DNA of 45,459 nucleotides. Source: Heterostelium multicystogenum (lineage: Eukaryota; Evosea; Eumycetozoa; Acytosteliales; Acytosteliaceae). Under the pieces are notes generated by a model. The model saw only the letters and a list, made by a program, of their open reading frames with translations, made no database searches and was not told the DNA's origin. Location of the stretch: contig RCNN01000223.1 in the NCBI GenBank assembly GCA_003667245.1, forward strand, positions 1 through 45,459, written 5' to 3'. The first letter of the stretch is position 1, and each line of letters starts with the position of its first letter. Of this stretch, positions 27,381 through 36,880 are shown piece by piece. The position numbers and the translations under genes are program-made.

Positions 27381-28123
27381 TTACGCCTTGCTGATGATGT
27401 TCCCGGCGTGCAACCCGCATTCTTTTTGGGTTGCTTCTTCCCACCACCAACGGCCTTCGCGTTCGTGCTGGTTCGGCAGTACCGGACGGTGTGCACGGCT
27501 CACAAGCCGATGCTGATAAAACCGCGCTCGTGCAGGCTGTTGTACGGCAACTCCAGCATGCGGATGTAACCCATACTTCCCTCACTGGTCATCTTGCGCC
27601 AGCGGGTTGAACTTGTACAGGGTGCGTTCCGGGGTGGAAAAAGCCGTATCGATTTCCAGCGCGGCCACCTGGCTGCGGGTGCCGGGGCTCTGGTCGCGGC
27701 GCTGGCCGGTGGCCCAGGCGCTCACACCGGACAGCTTGCGGCGCAGCGGTTCGATCTTGCGCACGCCACAGCACTCGCCATGGCCGTCCTTGTAGAAACT
27801 GAACAGGGCCCTTTCTCCTTGACGAAGGGTTCCAGCTTGCTCTGGTCCGGCGAGATCAGTTCGATGTCGATTCTTGTAGAACTCACGCACCTGCTCGATA
27901 AACCGGTAGGTCTCCGGGGTGCAGGCGACCGGTGTCGAGGCTGAACACCTTGACGTTCTTGTTCAGGCTTCCAGGCCATGTCTACCAGCACCACGTCCTG
28001 CAACCGCTGAAAGAGATCCACAGGTCGTCACCAAACTGGCTGAAGGCCAGCTTGAGAATGTCCTGGGCGGATTTGTTGTGCGTAAGTCGCGGCGAGTTCA
28101 GCGACGTCGAAGGCTTGGTTCAT
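27381..28123 (-). CDS. cysH: Adenylylsulfate (APS) reductase, assimilatory, 4Fe-4S type (frameshifted as given)
   Basis: CysH reduces adenylylsulfate to sulfite in cysteine biosynthesis. Reading from 28123: [15 protein letters not shown], then [97 protein letters not shown] and the terminal [18 protein letters not shown]. The Cys-Cys pair (GECCG) plus Cys-x-x-Cys (CEPC) bind a 4Fe-4S cluster, which marks the APS-using form found in pseudomonads, as opposed to the PAPS reductase of enteric bacteria. The catalytic Cys is in the ECGLH tail. About seven shifts occur (near 28065, 27985, 27930, 27875, 27805, 27590 and 27470). About 244 residues. It is divergent from thrH. Confidence 0.93.
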
Positions 28124-28276
28124 CAGGACGGTTCCTACAGGTCAGTGGCGCTGAGCGCTCTATAGGGGGGCGATGGTAACAAAAATCCGCCTGCGTTGCG
28201 GCGGCCAGCGTGAATCGCTAGAGTTCGGCAGTCCTTTTGCTCGCTCCAACTCAATAACTTTAAATGGGAGTGTCTT

Positions 28277-28897
28277 GTGGAAATTGCCTGTCTCGACCGC
28301 TGGAAGGGGTGCTGGTTCCGGAAATCTGGATCGCCTTCGCCGAAAAAAAACCGGTATTGAATCCTTGCGGGCCACCACCGGGACATCCCCCGACTACGAC
28401 GTGCTGATGAAACAGCGCCTGCGCATTCTTGATGAGCATGGGCTGAAGCTCTCGGACATCCAGGAAGTGATCGCCACCCTCAAGCCGCTGGACGGCGCCA
28501 TCGAGTTCGTCAATTGGCTGCGCGAGCGCTTCCAGGTGGTGATCCTGTCTGACACCTTCTATGAGTTCTCCCCCGCTGATGCGCCAACTGGGTTTCCCGA
28601 CCTTGCGTGGCCACCGGTTTGATCACCGACGAGAAGTGACCGGGTGGTGAGCTACCAGCTGCGTCAGAAAGATCCAAGCGTCAGTCGTGCTGGCCTTTCA
28701 AGACCCTGTACTACCGCGTGATTGCCGCTGGTGATTCCTACAACGACACCACCATGCTGGGTGAGGCCGACCGTGGGATTCTGTTCCACGCGCCGGAGAA
28801 CGTGATTCGCGAGTTCCCGCAGTTCCCGGCGGTGCATACGTTTGAGGATTTTGAAGAAGGAGTTCATCAAGGCGTCGAATCGTCGTTGAGCCTGTAA
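28277..28897 (+). CDS. thrH: Phosphoserine phosphatase / homoserine phosphotransferase, HAD family (frameshifted as given)
   Basis: ThrH is a HAD-superfamily enzyme that dephosphorylates phosphoserine and can pass the phosphate to homoserine. The likely GTG start at 28277 gives VEIACLDLEGVLVPEIWIAF with the nucleophile Asp (DLEG) after correction of a shift near 28298. Next are TGIESLRATT...DYDVLMKQRLRILDEHGLKL, QVVILSDTFYEFS (motif II Ser/Thr), RQKDPKRQSV...KTLYYRVIAAGDSYNDTTM (motif III Lys and motif IV GDSYND) and GILFHAPENVIREFPQFP. Shifts lie near 28298, 28350, 28380, 28575, 28605, 28640, 28690 and 28855. The end is KASNRSLSL at TAA 28895-28897. About 205 residues. Confidence 0.93.
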
Positions 28898-28923
28898 GTT
28901 CTTTGGCGTGGCTGAACGCCTTC

Positions 28924-28990
28924 ATCGCAGGCAAGCCAGCTCCCACATGTTGACCGCGCTCCCCTGTGGGAGCCGGGCTTGCTCGCGATG
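28924..28990. repeat. REP pair after thrH
   Basis: ATCGCAGGCAAGCCAGCTCCC and GTGGGAGCCGGGCTTGCTCG face each other; the arms belong to two REP subtypes, and the second has an extra C. It lies 26 bases downstream of the thrH stop. Confidence 0.85.
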
Positions 28991-29233
28991 GGGCGGAGTG
29001 GCCACTGCACAGCTAGACCCCTGCAAGCAAACTCTCATAAGGAATGCGCAATCTCGGAAATCTTTCCTGACAAGTAGGCAGTCGTTTTCATGTGATCCTT
29101 CAACAGACGGCTGGTGGACGGTTGAAACCGGACGCTATCCTCCGGCTTCGACCCCGTTCTACTTCGGCACTGATTCAGGTCTTTTTTCTACTGCCCGGCT
29201 CCGCGTCGCAGAGCCAGGGAGGGGGCTGCGTGC
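28991..29233. other. Non-coding gap between thrH and pabB
   Basis: Both flanking genes end here. I see no supportable gene apart from an 18-codon minus-strand frame at 29035-29091 with an AAGGA four bases upstream. A GGCTC...GAGCC stem-loop lies near 29199-29217 next to a T-run, but on the side that does not suit a terminator for either gene. Confidence 0.4.
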
Positions 29234-30575
29234 TACAGGCTTTCCAAGGTTTGTAACAAACACCCGCACCTTGGTCATCGACTCCTGATACTCCGCCTGC
29301 CACTCCGAGTCCGCGACAATCCCGCCGCCCGCCCCAGCAGCACACCTGACCATCCTTGACCCAACAGGCTGCGAATGGCGATGGAGCTGTCCATCTCGCC
29401 GCGCACGTCCAGATACACCAGCGAACCGCAATACAACCCGCGCCGGGTCGGCTCCAGCTCGTCGATGATCTGCATCGCGCGAATCTTCGGTGCGCCGGTG
29501 ATGGAGCCGCCCGGGAAGCTGCCGGCGATCAGGTCGAGGGCGTCTTTGTCGTCCGCCAGCTCACCGGTGACGCTGCTCACCAGATGATGCACGTTGGGAT
29601 AGCTTTCCAGGCTGAACAACTCCGGCACTTTCACCGAGCCGGTACGGCAGGTGCGGCCCAGGTCGTTGCGCAGCAGGTCGACGATCATCAGGTTTTCGGC
29701 ACGATCCTTGGGGCTGGCCAGCAATTCAGCGGCGTTGGCTGCATCTTCCTCGGGCGTCGCCCCCCTTGGCCGGGTGCCCTTGATCGGGCGGGTTTCCACC
29801 TGGCGCTGGCTGATTTTGACGAAGCGTTCCGGCGACAAGCTCAACACTGCGCCGTCGTCCGGCAGGCTCTGGAACCCGGAAAACGGCGTCGGGCAGGCTT
29901 CGCGCAAGGCGCAGTAGGCCACCCACGGATCGCCACTGCACGGGGCACGGAAGCGTTGGGCAAAGTTGACCTGGTAGCAGTCACCCGCCTGGATGTAATC
30001 CTGGATGCGGGCGATTGCGTGTTTGTAGGTGTCGGCTGTCACGTCCGGGGCCATTGGGCCTTGCAGCTTGAAGGTGGCCGATGCGCTGATGGTCGGCTGA
30101 CCGAACAAGGTAATCAGGCGTTGCCGTTCGCTTTCCGCCAGTTTGGGATGGAACACCAGTTGGCTGGTCTGCGCCTGGTGATCGCTGATCAAGGCCCAGG
30201 CGTACAGGCCAAAGCGTGCATCCGGCAGGTGCAGGTCGTCCACCGCCAGGTGCGGCAGGTGCTCAAGATGACGACCGAAGTCGTAGCTCAGGTAGCCGAT
30301 GAGGCCGCCGGCAAACGGCAGTTCGTAGGGCGCGGGATCGTGGCTTCACCCAGCAACGTCAGGTTTTCCCGCAGGCGCTGTAGGAAATCACTGCCGCTTT
30401 CGTCGGGCAGTACCGCCAGGGTCGTCTCGGGCCAGGCGCTCAGCAGGTCATAACGGCCGCGCTCGGCCGCCGGTCGGCCACTGTCCAGCAGCACCGCGCC
30501 GGGCGCATGGCGGATTGCTGCAAAGTATTCGGCAGGGTTGGCCCGGTAGGGCAGCGGGTGTACGGAGCAGGTCAC
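29234..30575 (-). CDS. pabB: Aminodeoxychorismate synthase component I (frameshifted as given)
   Basis: PabB converts chorismate with ammonia to 4-amino-4-deoxychorismate in folate synthesis. From the GTG at 30575: MTCSVHPLPYRANPAEYFAA, GAVLLDSGRPAAERGRYDLLSA, a shift near 30340, then FGLYAWALISDHQAQTSQLV. The chorismate-binding domain has GDCYQVNFAQRF, LSLSPERFVKI, ETRPIKGTRPRGATPEEDA, PKDRAENLMIVDLLRNDLGR, GSITGAPKIRAMQIIDELEP and GGGIVADSEWQAEYQES. The PIKGTRPR sequence has the Lys typical of PabB, in place of the Ala of anthranilate synthase. A second shift is near 29335 and a third (extra T) near 29253 hides the true end VLLQTLESL at TAG 29234-29236. About 447 residues. Confidence 0.93.
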
Positions 30576-30580
30576 TGGGT

Positions 30581-31567
30581 TTATCCCTCGACCGCCGGAA
30601 TATGCCCAAACATTTCCTGCACAAACTTAACCCGTTCCTCCGGTGTTTCCGTTACGCCCGCCGCCTTCAGCTCTTCCAGTCGAGCCTCCACGGCATGGGT
30701 GCGCAAGGTCAGGCCGCAGTCGTTGGCAATCTGGATGTTCAGCCCCGGGCGAGCGTTAAGTTCCAGGATCAACGGACCCTTTTCCTGGTCCAGCACCATG
30801 TCCACGCCGATATAGCCCAGGCCGCACAGCTCGTAAGCAGCCGGCGGCGAGCTTCATGAAACCGTCCCAGTTGGGCAGTTGCACGCCGTCCACCGCATTG
30901 GTGGTGTCGGGGTGCTTGGTGATGATGTTGTTCAGCCAGGTGCCGCGCAGGGTCAGGCCGGTGGCGAGGTCGACACCCACGCCAATCGCGCCCTGGTGCA
31001 GGTTGGCCTTGCCGCCGGACTGGCGGGTGGGCAAGCGCAGCATGGCCATCACCGGGTAGCCCATCAGCACAATGATGCGGATGTCCGGTACGCCTTCGTA
31101 GCTGATGCTCTTGAAGATCTGGTCGGGCACCACCCGGTATTCGATCAGCGCGCGGTCACGGTGGCCGCCGAGGGAATACAGGCCGGTGAGGATGCTGGAA
31201 ATCTGATGCTCGATTTCTTCATGGCTGATGATCTTGCCGGAGACGGTCCGGTAGCGCCCTTCAAAACGGTCGGCGATCACCAGGATACCGTCACCACCGG
31301 CGCCCTGGGCCGGCTTGATCACGAAGTCGCTGCGCCCGCCGATGATCTCGTCGAGCTTGTCGATTTCCTTCTCGGTGGAAATGACCCCGTACATTTCCGG
31401 CACGTGGATGCCGGCGGCCATGGCCCGTTCTTTGGTGATGATCTTGTCATCGACGATCGGATACAGGCTGCGCTTGTTGTACTTGAGCACGTAGTCGGCA
31501 TTTCGCCGGTTGATGCCCATGATCCCCGCGCTTCCAGGGCCTTCCAGGTCTTCCAGAAGCCGAACAT
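30581..31567 (-). CDS. RimK-like ATP-grasp alpha-L-glutamate ligase family protein (frameshifted as given)
   Basis: About 328 residues, cytosolic. The start at 31567 reads MFGFWKTWKALEARG; a missing base near 31525 joins it to IMGINRRNADYVLKYNKRSLYPIVDDKIITKERA. ATP-grasp features are VIKPAQGAGGDGILVI (nucleotide-binding loop), DQIFKSISYEGVPDIRIIVL, GGKANLHQGAIGVGVDLATG, and GYIGVDMVLDQEKGPLILELNARPGLNIQIA with the Mg-binding E-L-N. A shift lies near 30838. The family joins an amino acid to a carboxyl group using ATP; the acceptor is unknown. The ATG overlaps the stop of the 7TM gene (TAATG), so the two are translationally coupled. It is the last gene of a protease/7TM/ligase operon. Confidence 0.88.
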
Positions 31568-33104
31568 TACGAGTCAGCCTTGAGGAAGGCCTTGAAACGC
31601 ACCAGTTCGGTCAGGCGGTAGCCGCGATAACGACCCATGGCCAGCATGAAGCCCACCAGGATCAACAGGATCGCCGGGAAGGTGAACACGAAGTAGAATC
31701 AGTTCCGGCACGCTCATGATGATGTGCGCCAGGGAAGCGGCGAACAGCGTGCCGATCGCGACTTTCATCGCATGGCCGCCACCGCGTTCTTCCCAGGTGA
31801 TCGACAGGCGTTCGATGGTCATGGTCAGGATCACCATCGGGAACAGTGCCACCGACAACCCGCGCTCCAGGCCGAGCTTGTGGCTGAACAGACTGATGGC
31901 GGCGATCAGCACCACCACGAAGGTCAGCACCACCGAGAGCCTCGGCAGCATCTGCAGCTTCAAGTGTTCCAGGTAAGACCGAAGCGACAGCCCCAGCGCC
32001 GTAATAATGGTGAACAGCACAATCCCGAAGCCCAGCTGTGTCTCGCGGAACGCCAGGGCAATCAGCACCGGGGTAAACGTGCCTAGGGTCTGCAGGCCGA
32101 TCAGGTTGCGCAGGATCAGGATCACCAGCACGCCAATCGGGATCAATCACCATGATCATGAAGGTCTGCTGGGTTTGCAGCGGCAGGCCGTACAGCGAGT
32201 ACTCGAGGAAGTTGGCGTCGGTGTTTTCGTCCGTCAGCTTGGCCAGGCGAATCGCGTTCATTTCGCTGTTGTTGAGGCTGAAGGTCACCATGGCCTTCTT
32301 GCCGCCGTCGACGGTGATCAGGTTTTCATCACCGGTCCACCACAGCAGGCGGTCGGCTGGCAGCCCTTGTTCGCCGGTGTCGGGGTTGAAGTACAGCCAG
32401 TCATTGCCGTTGAAGCTGCGCAGCCAGAGTTCCGGGGTTTGCGGCTGGTCGGCCACCAGGCGGATGGTGTGGACCTTTTCCACCGGCACGTGGGCGATAG
32501 ACAGCAGCAACTCGACGATCTTGGCCTTGTGCGGCGTCGACGGGTCGCCCGCCAGCAGCAGCTTCACGTTGTCGTCGTTGAGGTTGTTGGTGCGCTTGAT
32601 GGCTTCGCTGATAAAAGGTCTCGACGTCGGCCGAGTGCTGGCGGATCGGCGCCAGCAGGGCTTTCGGCGGCGATTTTTTTCCGGGCCTTCGACGGCGATG
32701 CTGTCGCGGAAGGTCGGGCCCTTGACCTTGACCTTTTCACCGCTGTAACGCTTGGTCAGCACCAGGCGGTAGTAGAGGGTCTGGTTGCCCTTGGCCCGGC
32801 GTGCGGACCAGGTGACCTTGCGGTTGCCGTCGAGGCGATTGACGCTGACGCCGTAGTTATTCGAGATAAAGCTTTCATTCAGGCTGACGAAGTCGCGGCT
32901 CAGGGGCGGCACGAACATCTGGATTTTCACCGGGTCCTTGGCGCTGGCGACGAACTCGACCTTGGCGTCGATGTTCCACAGGTCGTCGGTGGCGTCCTCG
33001 GTGACGGGAATCCCCAGCACGAAAATCTGATAGGCGGTGACCGAAATGCCCAAGACCACCAAAACGGCGATCAGGATTTTCAGGTGCAGATTAAGAGAGC
33101 GCAT
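31567..33104 (-). CDS. Inactive transglutaminase domain fused to seven membrane helices (frameshifted as given)
   Basis: About 511 residues. An N-terminal anchor (LHLKILIAVLVVLGISVTAYQIFVLGIPV) leads into a periplasmic region (residues about 30-330) of transglutaminase-like fold: VPPLSRDFVSLNESFISNNY, FISEAIKRTNNLNDDNVKLL, IAHVPVEKVHTIRLV, LWLRSFNGNDWLYFNPDTGE. Seven helices follow (TFMIMVMIPIGVLVILILRN through FVFTFPAILLILVGFMLAMG). I find no Cys in the whole reconstructed protein, so cysteine-based transglutaminase chemistry is excluded and the domain probably binds peptide. Shifts lie near 32675, 32620, 32145 and 31694; the last two are extra T inserted in or beside GATC. It sits between a periplasmic protease gene and a cytosolic ligase gene. 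Confidence 0.87.
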
Positions 33105-33109
33105 TCAAA

Positions 33110-33635
33110 TTACTCAGCGGTATGAGCGTCGGAGGCGCAGGCAGGTTTGCCCGCCGCGTATTTAAGACTGGGGTCGACCAGCGCATCAAAGCGTTTCAGC
33201 GCTTCGGAGCCGATCAGCAGCGGGTATTGGAAGGCGCTGCGGTCAGTCAAGTTCACTTCGATACTGCGTAAAGCGGTGCCCATGCAGATGTCCAGGGCGA
33301 TGACTGGACGGGCGGTGTAGTTCTTGTCTTCATCGGGGTCGTAGTCACCGGCGCGGCGCTTGATCTTGCTCACGCGGGCCAGGGGACGCTCGATGGGGTG
33401 GGAGTGTGCGGTGTCGATGGCCAGGTAGAAGCGCACCCAGGACTCGCCGTTGCGCTTGAAGCGCTTGATGTCGCGGGCGCTCAAGGACGCGGTCTTGGCG
33501 CCGGTGTCGAGCTTGGCGGCCACTTCCAGGTCAATGCCGGCCAACTTGGCGTATTCATTGAGTCCATAAACGGTCTTCTCGGCAGCAACGCCAAGGCCCG
33601 GGATAAACAGTAGAAGCAAAAGGGGAAAGTCTCAT
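33110..33635 (-). CDS. Retropepsin-like aspartic protease (annotated family: ATP-dependent zinc protease), exported (one-base deletion as given)
   Basis: About 174 residues. Restoring one T near 33620 gives a start at 33635 and a clean signal peptide, MRLSPFLLLLFIPGLGVAAE. The mature part begins KTVYGLNEYAKLAGIDLEVA followed by AKLDTGAKTASLSA, the Asp-Thr-Gly-Ala catalytic motif of retropepsin-like enzymes. ERPLARVSKIKRRAGDYDPDEDKNYTARPVIALDICMG and YPLLIGSEALKRFDALVDPS complete the domain. There is no HExxH or other zinc-protease motif, so the older family name is misleading. It is predicted periplasmic and dimeric like its fold relatives. It is the first gene of the operon with the 7TM protein (6 bases apart) and the ligase. 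Confidence 0.85.
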
Positions 33636-33822
33636 AAATCCTGACGCGGTGCAGTGCGATGTTCAATTCAAGGCGACTGGCATTGCTGCGCAAGCTCCCT
33701 CGTGCGCCTTTTCATCCAGGGATGTGAGGCAAAAGTGGCCGGCATTCTAACATGAAGGTTTTCTGGCGCCAGCGCTGGCAGCCGGCCATGCCCCGATAGA
33801 GTGCAAGGCGGGTTATTAGACG

Positions 33823-33834
33823 ATTGTCGACAAT
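33823..33834. promoter_or_regulatory. Perfect palindrome, candidate GntR operator
   Basis: ATTGTCGACAAT is a perfect 12-bp palindrome 74 bases before the gntR start codon. It fits the TTGTCGACAA-like sites bound by FCD-type GntR repressors and is repeated as TGTCGACA (33898-33905) next to the start codon. Confidence 0.65.
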
Positions 33835-33897
33835 GTGTATTTATTCTTTGACTATCCGGGGCTGATTGGCTAGTTTTTGCGGCATTGCTTTTAAAGG

Positions 33898-33905
33898 TGT
33901 CGACA
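33898..33905. promoter_or_regulatory. Second GntR operator copy at the gntR start
   Basis: TGTCGACA (extended: GGTGTCGACAATATG) ends two bases before the ATG at 33908 and shares its core with 33823-33834, 75 bases away. Two sites suggest cooperative or looped repression of the prp operon. Confidence 0.55.
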
Positions 33906-33907
33906 AT

Positions 33908-34620
33908 ATGCTGGATCAACTGGAAACCCCAGTGATGGCCCAAGACGATTCCCAGACCATGTCCGAGAACGTCTTCCGGCGTATCCAGGCCGCCATCGTC
34001 AAGGGCGAAATCGCCCCCGGCAGCAAGATCTCCGAGCCGGAACTGGCGCGCACCTATGGCATCAGCCGTGGCCCGCTGCGCGAGGCGATTCATCGCCTGG
34101 AAGGCCAGCGCCTGCTGGTGCGCATCCCCATGTGGGCGCGCGAGTGGTCTCGTTGAGCCATGAAGAACTGATCGAACTCTACGAAATCCGCGAATCCCTG
34201 GAAGGCATGGCCTGCCGCCTGGCCGCCGAGCGCATGACCGACGCCGAGATCGAAGAGCTGCGCCAGGTGTTGCACACCCACGAGCGCGATGCGGCCTTCC
34301 AGGCCGGTGTCGGCTACTACCAGCAGGAAGGCGACTTCGATTTTCATTACCGGATAATTCAAGGCGCCGGTAATCGCACCCTGACCCAAATGTTGTGCGG
34401 CGAGCTGTATCAGTTGGTGCGCATGTACCGCATCCAGTTCTCCGCCACCCCCAATCGTCCACGCCAGGCCTTTGCCGAGCATCACCGCATTCTTGACGCG
34501 ATTGCCGATCGCGACGGTGAACTGGCCGAGTTGTTGATGCGCCGGCATATCGGCGCCTCCAAACGCAACATTGCCCGTCACTTCCCGGACGGCGCTCCCC
34601 AATCACGAGGTGAGTCATGA
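33908..34620 (+). CDS. GntR-family (FCD) regulator of the 2-methylcitrate operon (frameshifted as given)
   Basis: About 238 residues. N-terminal winged helix: [53 protein letters not shown], a standard GntR DNA-binding domain. A lost C near 34130 (CATCCCCATG) shifts the frame; beyond it the FCD ligand domain reads [60 protein letters not shown] and [16 protein letters not shown]. Asp and His residues in FDFHYRI, AEHHRI and MRRHI are the usual metal/ligand site. Its stop overlaps the prpB start (ATGA), so it is made with the operon it likely represses. Palindromes upstream suggest autoregulation. The ligand may be 2-methylcitrate or another pathway acid. Confidence 0.9.
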
Positions 34621-35510
34621 GTTCCAATAACAACACCACTCCAGGCCAGCGTTTCCGTGACGCGGTTGCCAGCGAGCACCCGTTGCAGGTAGTCGGCGCG
34701 ATCAACGCCAACCATGCGCTGCTGGCCAAGCGCGCCGGCTTCAAGGCGATCTACCTGTCGGGTGGCGGGGTGGCTGCCGGCTCCCTCGGTGTGCCGGACC
34801 TGGGCATCACCGGCCTGGATGACGTGCTGACGGACGTGCGCCGCATCACCGACGTGTGCGACCTGCCACTGCTGGTGGACGTGGACACCGGTTTCGGCTC
34901 CTCCGCGTTCAACGTGGCGCGCACCGTCAAGTCGATGATCAAGTTCGGCGCGGCGGCGATCCATATCGAAGACCAGGTGGGCGCCAAGCGTTGCGGCCAT
35001 CGCCCGAACAAAGAAATCGTGTCCCAGCAGGAAATGGTCGACCGCATCAAGGCTGCGGTGGATGCGCGTACCGATGACAGTTTCGTGATCATGGCCCGCA
35101 CCGACGCACTGGCCGTGGAAGGTTTGGAATCCGCCCTGGAACGTGCCGCCGCCTGCATCGAGGCCGGTGCCGACATGGTGTTCCCGGAAGCCATCACTGA
35201 GCTTGAGATGTACAAGCTGTTCGCCTCCCGGGTGAAAGCGCCGATCCTGGCCAACATCACCGAATTCGGTGCGACACCTCTCTATACCGTCGATCAACTG
35301 AAATCTGCGGATGTTTCCATCGTCCTGTACCCGCTCTCGGCCTTCCGCGCCATGAACAAGGCGGCCGAGAACGTCTACACCGCGATCCGTCGCGACGGCA
35401 CCCAGCAGAACGTGATCGACACCATGCAAACCCGCATGGAGCTTTATGATCGCATCGACTACCACACCTTCGAGCAGAAGCTCGACGCGCTGTTCGCCGC
35501 CAAGAAGTAA
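34617..35510 (+). CDS. prpB: 2-Methylisocitrate lyase
   Basis: PrpB cleaves 2-methylisocitrate to pyruvate and succinate, the last step of the propionate-degrading methylcitrate cycle. It is intact, 297 residues. It starts [20 protein letters not shown] and shows [40 protein letters not shown] (metal-binding Asp region), [20 protein letters not shown] with the catalytic loop K-R-C-G-H, and [20 protein letters not shown]. The start is fixed by the ATGA overlap with the regulator. It is followed 40 bases later by prpC with a clear GGAGA ribosome-binding site before the prpC ATG. Confidence 0.96.
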   Translation: MSSNNNTTPGQRFRDAVASEHPLQVVGAINANHALLAKRAGFKAIYLSGGGVAAGSLGVPDLGITGLDDVLTDVRRITDVCDLPLLVDVDTGFGSSAFNVARTVKSMIKFGAAAIHIEDQVGAKRCGHRPNKEIVSQQEMVDRIKAAVDARTDDSFVIMARTDALAVEGLESALERAAACIEAGADMVFPEAITELEMYKLFASRVKAPILANITEFGATPLYTVDQLKSADVSIVLYPLSAFRAMNKAAENVYTAIRRDGTQQNVIDTMQTRMELYDRIDYHTFEQKLDALFAAKK

Positions 35511-35550
35511 CGCGAGCGCCTCACTAATAACTACAAGATTGGAGATAACC

Positions 35551-36678
35551 ATGGCCGAAGCAAAAGTACTCAGTGGAGCTGGCCTGCGTGGCCAGGTTGC
35601 CGGGCAAACCGCACTGTCCACCGTGGGCCAGGCCGGTGCCGGCTTGACCTATCGCGGCTACGACGTGCGCGAACTCGCCGCCGATGCCCAGTTTGAAGAA
35701 GTCGCTTACCTGCTGCTCTACGGCGAACTGCCGACCAAAGCGAACTGGCCGCCTACACCGCCAAGCTCGGCAAACTGCGCGACCTGCCCCAGGCGCTGAA
35801 AGAAGTGCTGGAACGCATCCCCGCCGACGCGCACCCGATGGACGTGATGCGCACCGGTTGCTCGTTCCTGGGCAATATCGAGCCGGAGAAAGACTTCTCC
35901 GTGCAGCGCGACGTGACCGACCGCCTGCTGGCCGCGTTCCCGGCGATCATGTGCTACTGGTACCGCTTCAGCCACGACGGCCAGCGCATCAACTGCGTGA
36001 CCGACGAGCCGAGCATCGGCGGGCACTTCCTGCACCTGCTGCACGACAAGAAGCCCAGCGACTTGCACGTCAAGGTGATGAACGTGTCGCTGATTCTCTA
36101 CGCCGAGCACGAATTCAACGCCTCGACCTTCACCGCCCGCGTGTGTGCGTCGACCCTGTCGGACCTGTATTCCTGCGTCACCGCCGCCATCGGCTCCTTG
36201 CGTGGCCCGTTGCACGGTGGTGCCAACGAAGCGGCGATGGAGATGATCGAGCGTTTCTCTTCCGCCCAGGAAGCGGTGGAAGGCACCCTCGGCATGCTGG
36301 CGCGCAAGGACAAGATCATGGGCTTTGGCCACGCGATCTATAAAGACAGCGACCCGCGTAACGAGGTGATCAAGGGCTGGTCGAAAAAAACTCGCCGACG
36401 AAGTGGGCGACACCGTGCTGTTCCCGGTTTCCGAAGCCATCGACAAGACCATGTGGGAGCAGAAGAAACTGTTCCCCAACGCCGACTTCTACCATGCCTC
36501 GGCGTACCACTTCATGGGCATCCCGACCAAGCTGTTCACCCCGATTTTCGTCTGCTCGCGGCTTACAGGGTGGGCCGCGCATGTATTTGAACAGCGTGCC
36601 AACAACCGCATCATCCGTCCGAGCGCCGAGTACATCGGCGTTGAGCAGCGCAAGTTCGTGCCAATCGAACGTCGCTGA
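35551..36678 (+). CDS. prpC: 2-Methylcitrate synthase (frameshifted as given)
   Basis: PrpC condenses propionyl-CoA with oxaloacetate to 2-methylcitrate. The start ATG at 35551 reads MAEAKVLSGAGLRGQVAGQT, then GLTYRGYDVRELAADAQFEE. Citrate-synthase active-site blocks are LRGPLHGGANEAAMEMIE (first His), IMGFGHAIYKDSDPRN (second His) and FPNADFYHASAYHFMGIP (Asp). Shifts occur near 35745 and 36388 (extra A in a run of A). It ends SAEYIGVEQRKFVPIERR. About 375 residues, normal for the short 2-methylcitrate synthase class. A REP pair separates it from acnD. Confidence 0.95.
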
Positions 36679-36715
36679 GTGGAGAAACCGCTGATCTTGG
36701 GGTGAAACCGGATCA

Positions 36716-36814
36716 AAAATGTGGGAGCGGGCTTGCTCGCGAAGGCGGTGTGACAGTCGCCATGTGTGTTTGCATGACACACCGCTTTCGCGAGCAAGCC
36801 CGCTCCCACATTTT
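36716..36814. repeat. REP pair inside the prp operon (prpC-acnD gap)
   Basis: The outer arms pair over about 37 bases with one mismatch: AAAATGTGGGAGCGGGCTTG at the left and the matching CAAGCCCGCTCCCACATTTT at the right. It occupies half of the 202-base gap between two co-directional operon genes. Confidence 0.92.
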
Positions 36815-36880
36815 GATCGCATTCCACCTTGGATCAGCAACGGTTCTTCCTTTTGCAACTACCGTGACCGAGTCCTGACG

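Noticed and set aside
29035..29091. 18-codon ORF (MKTTAYLSGKISEIAHSL) with AAGGA upstream, minus strand, after pabB
   Set aside because: It has a good ribosome-binding site, but it is short, has no downstream structural gene to attenuate (thrH is on the other strand), and I recognise no relative. Chance is as likely.
29356..30453. 365-codon plus-strand frame opposite pabB
   Set aside because: Same reason: complementary to conserved chorismate-binding motifs, no ribosome-binding site, no recognisable domain.
32007..33125. 372-codon plus-strand frame opposite the 7TM transglutaminase gene
   Set aside because: Shadow of the minus-strand gene, which is supported by membrane pattern and operon context.
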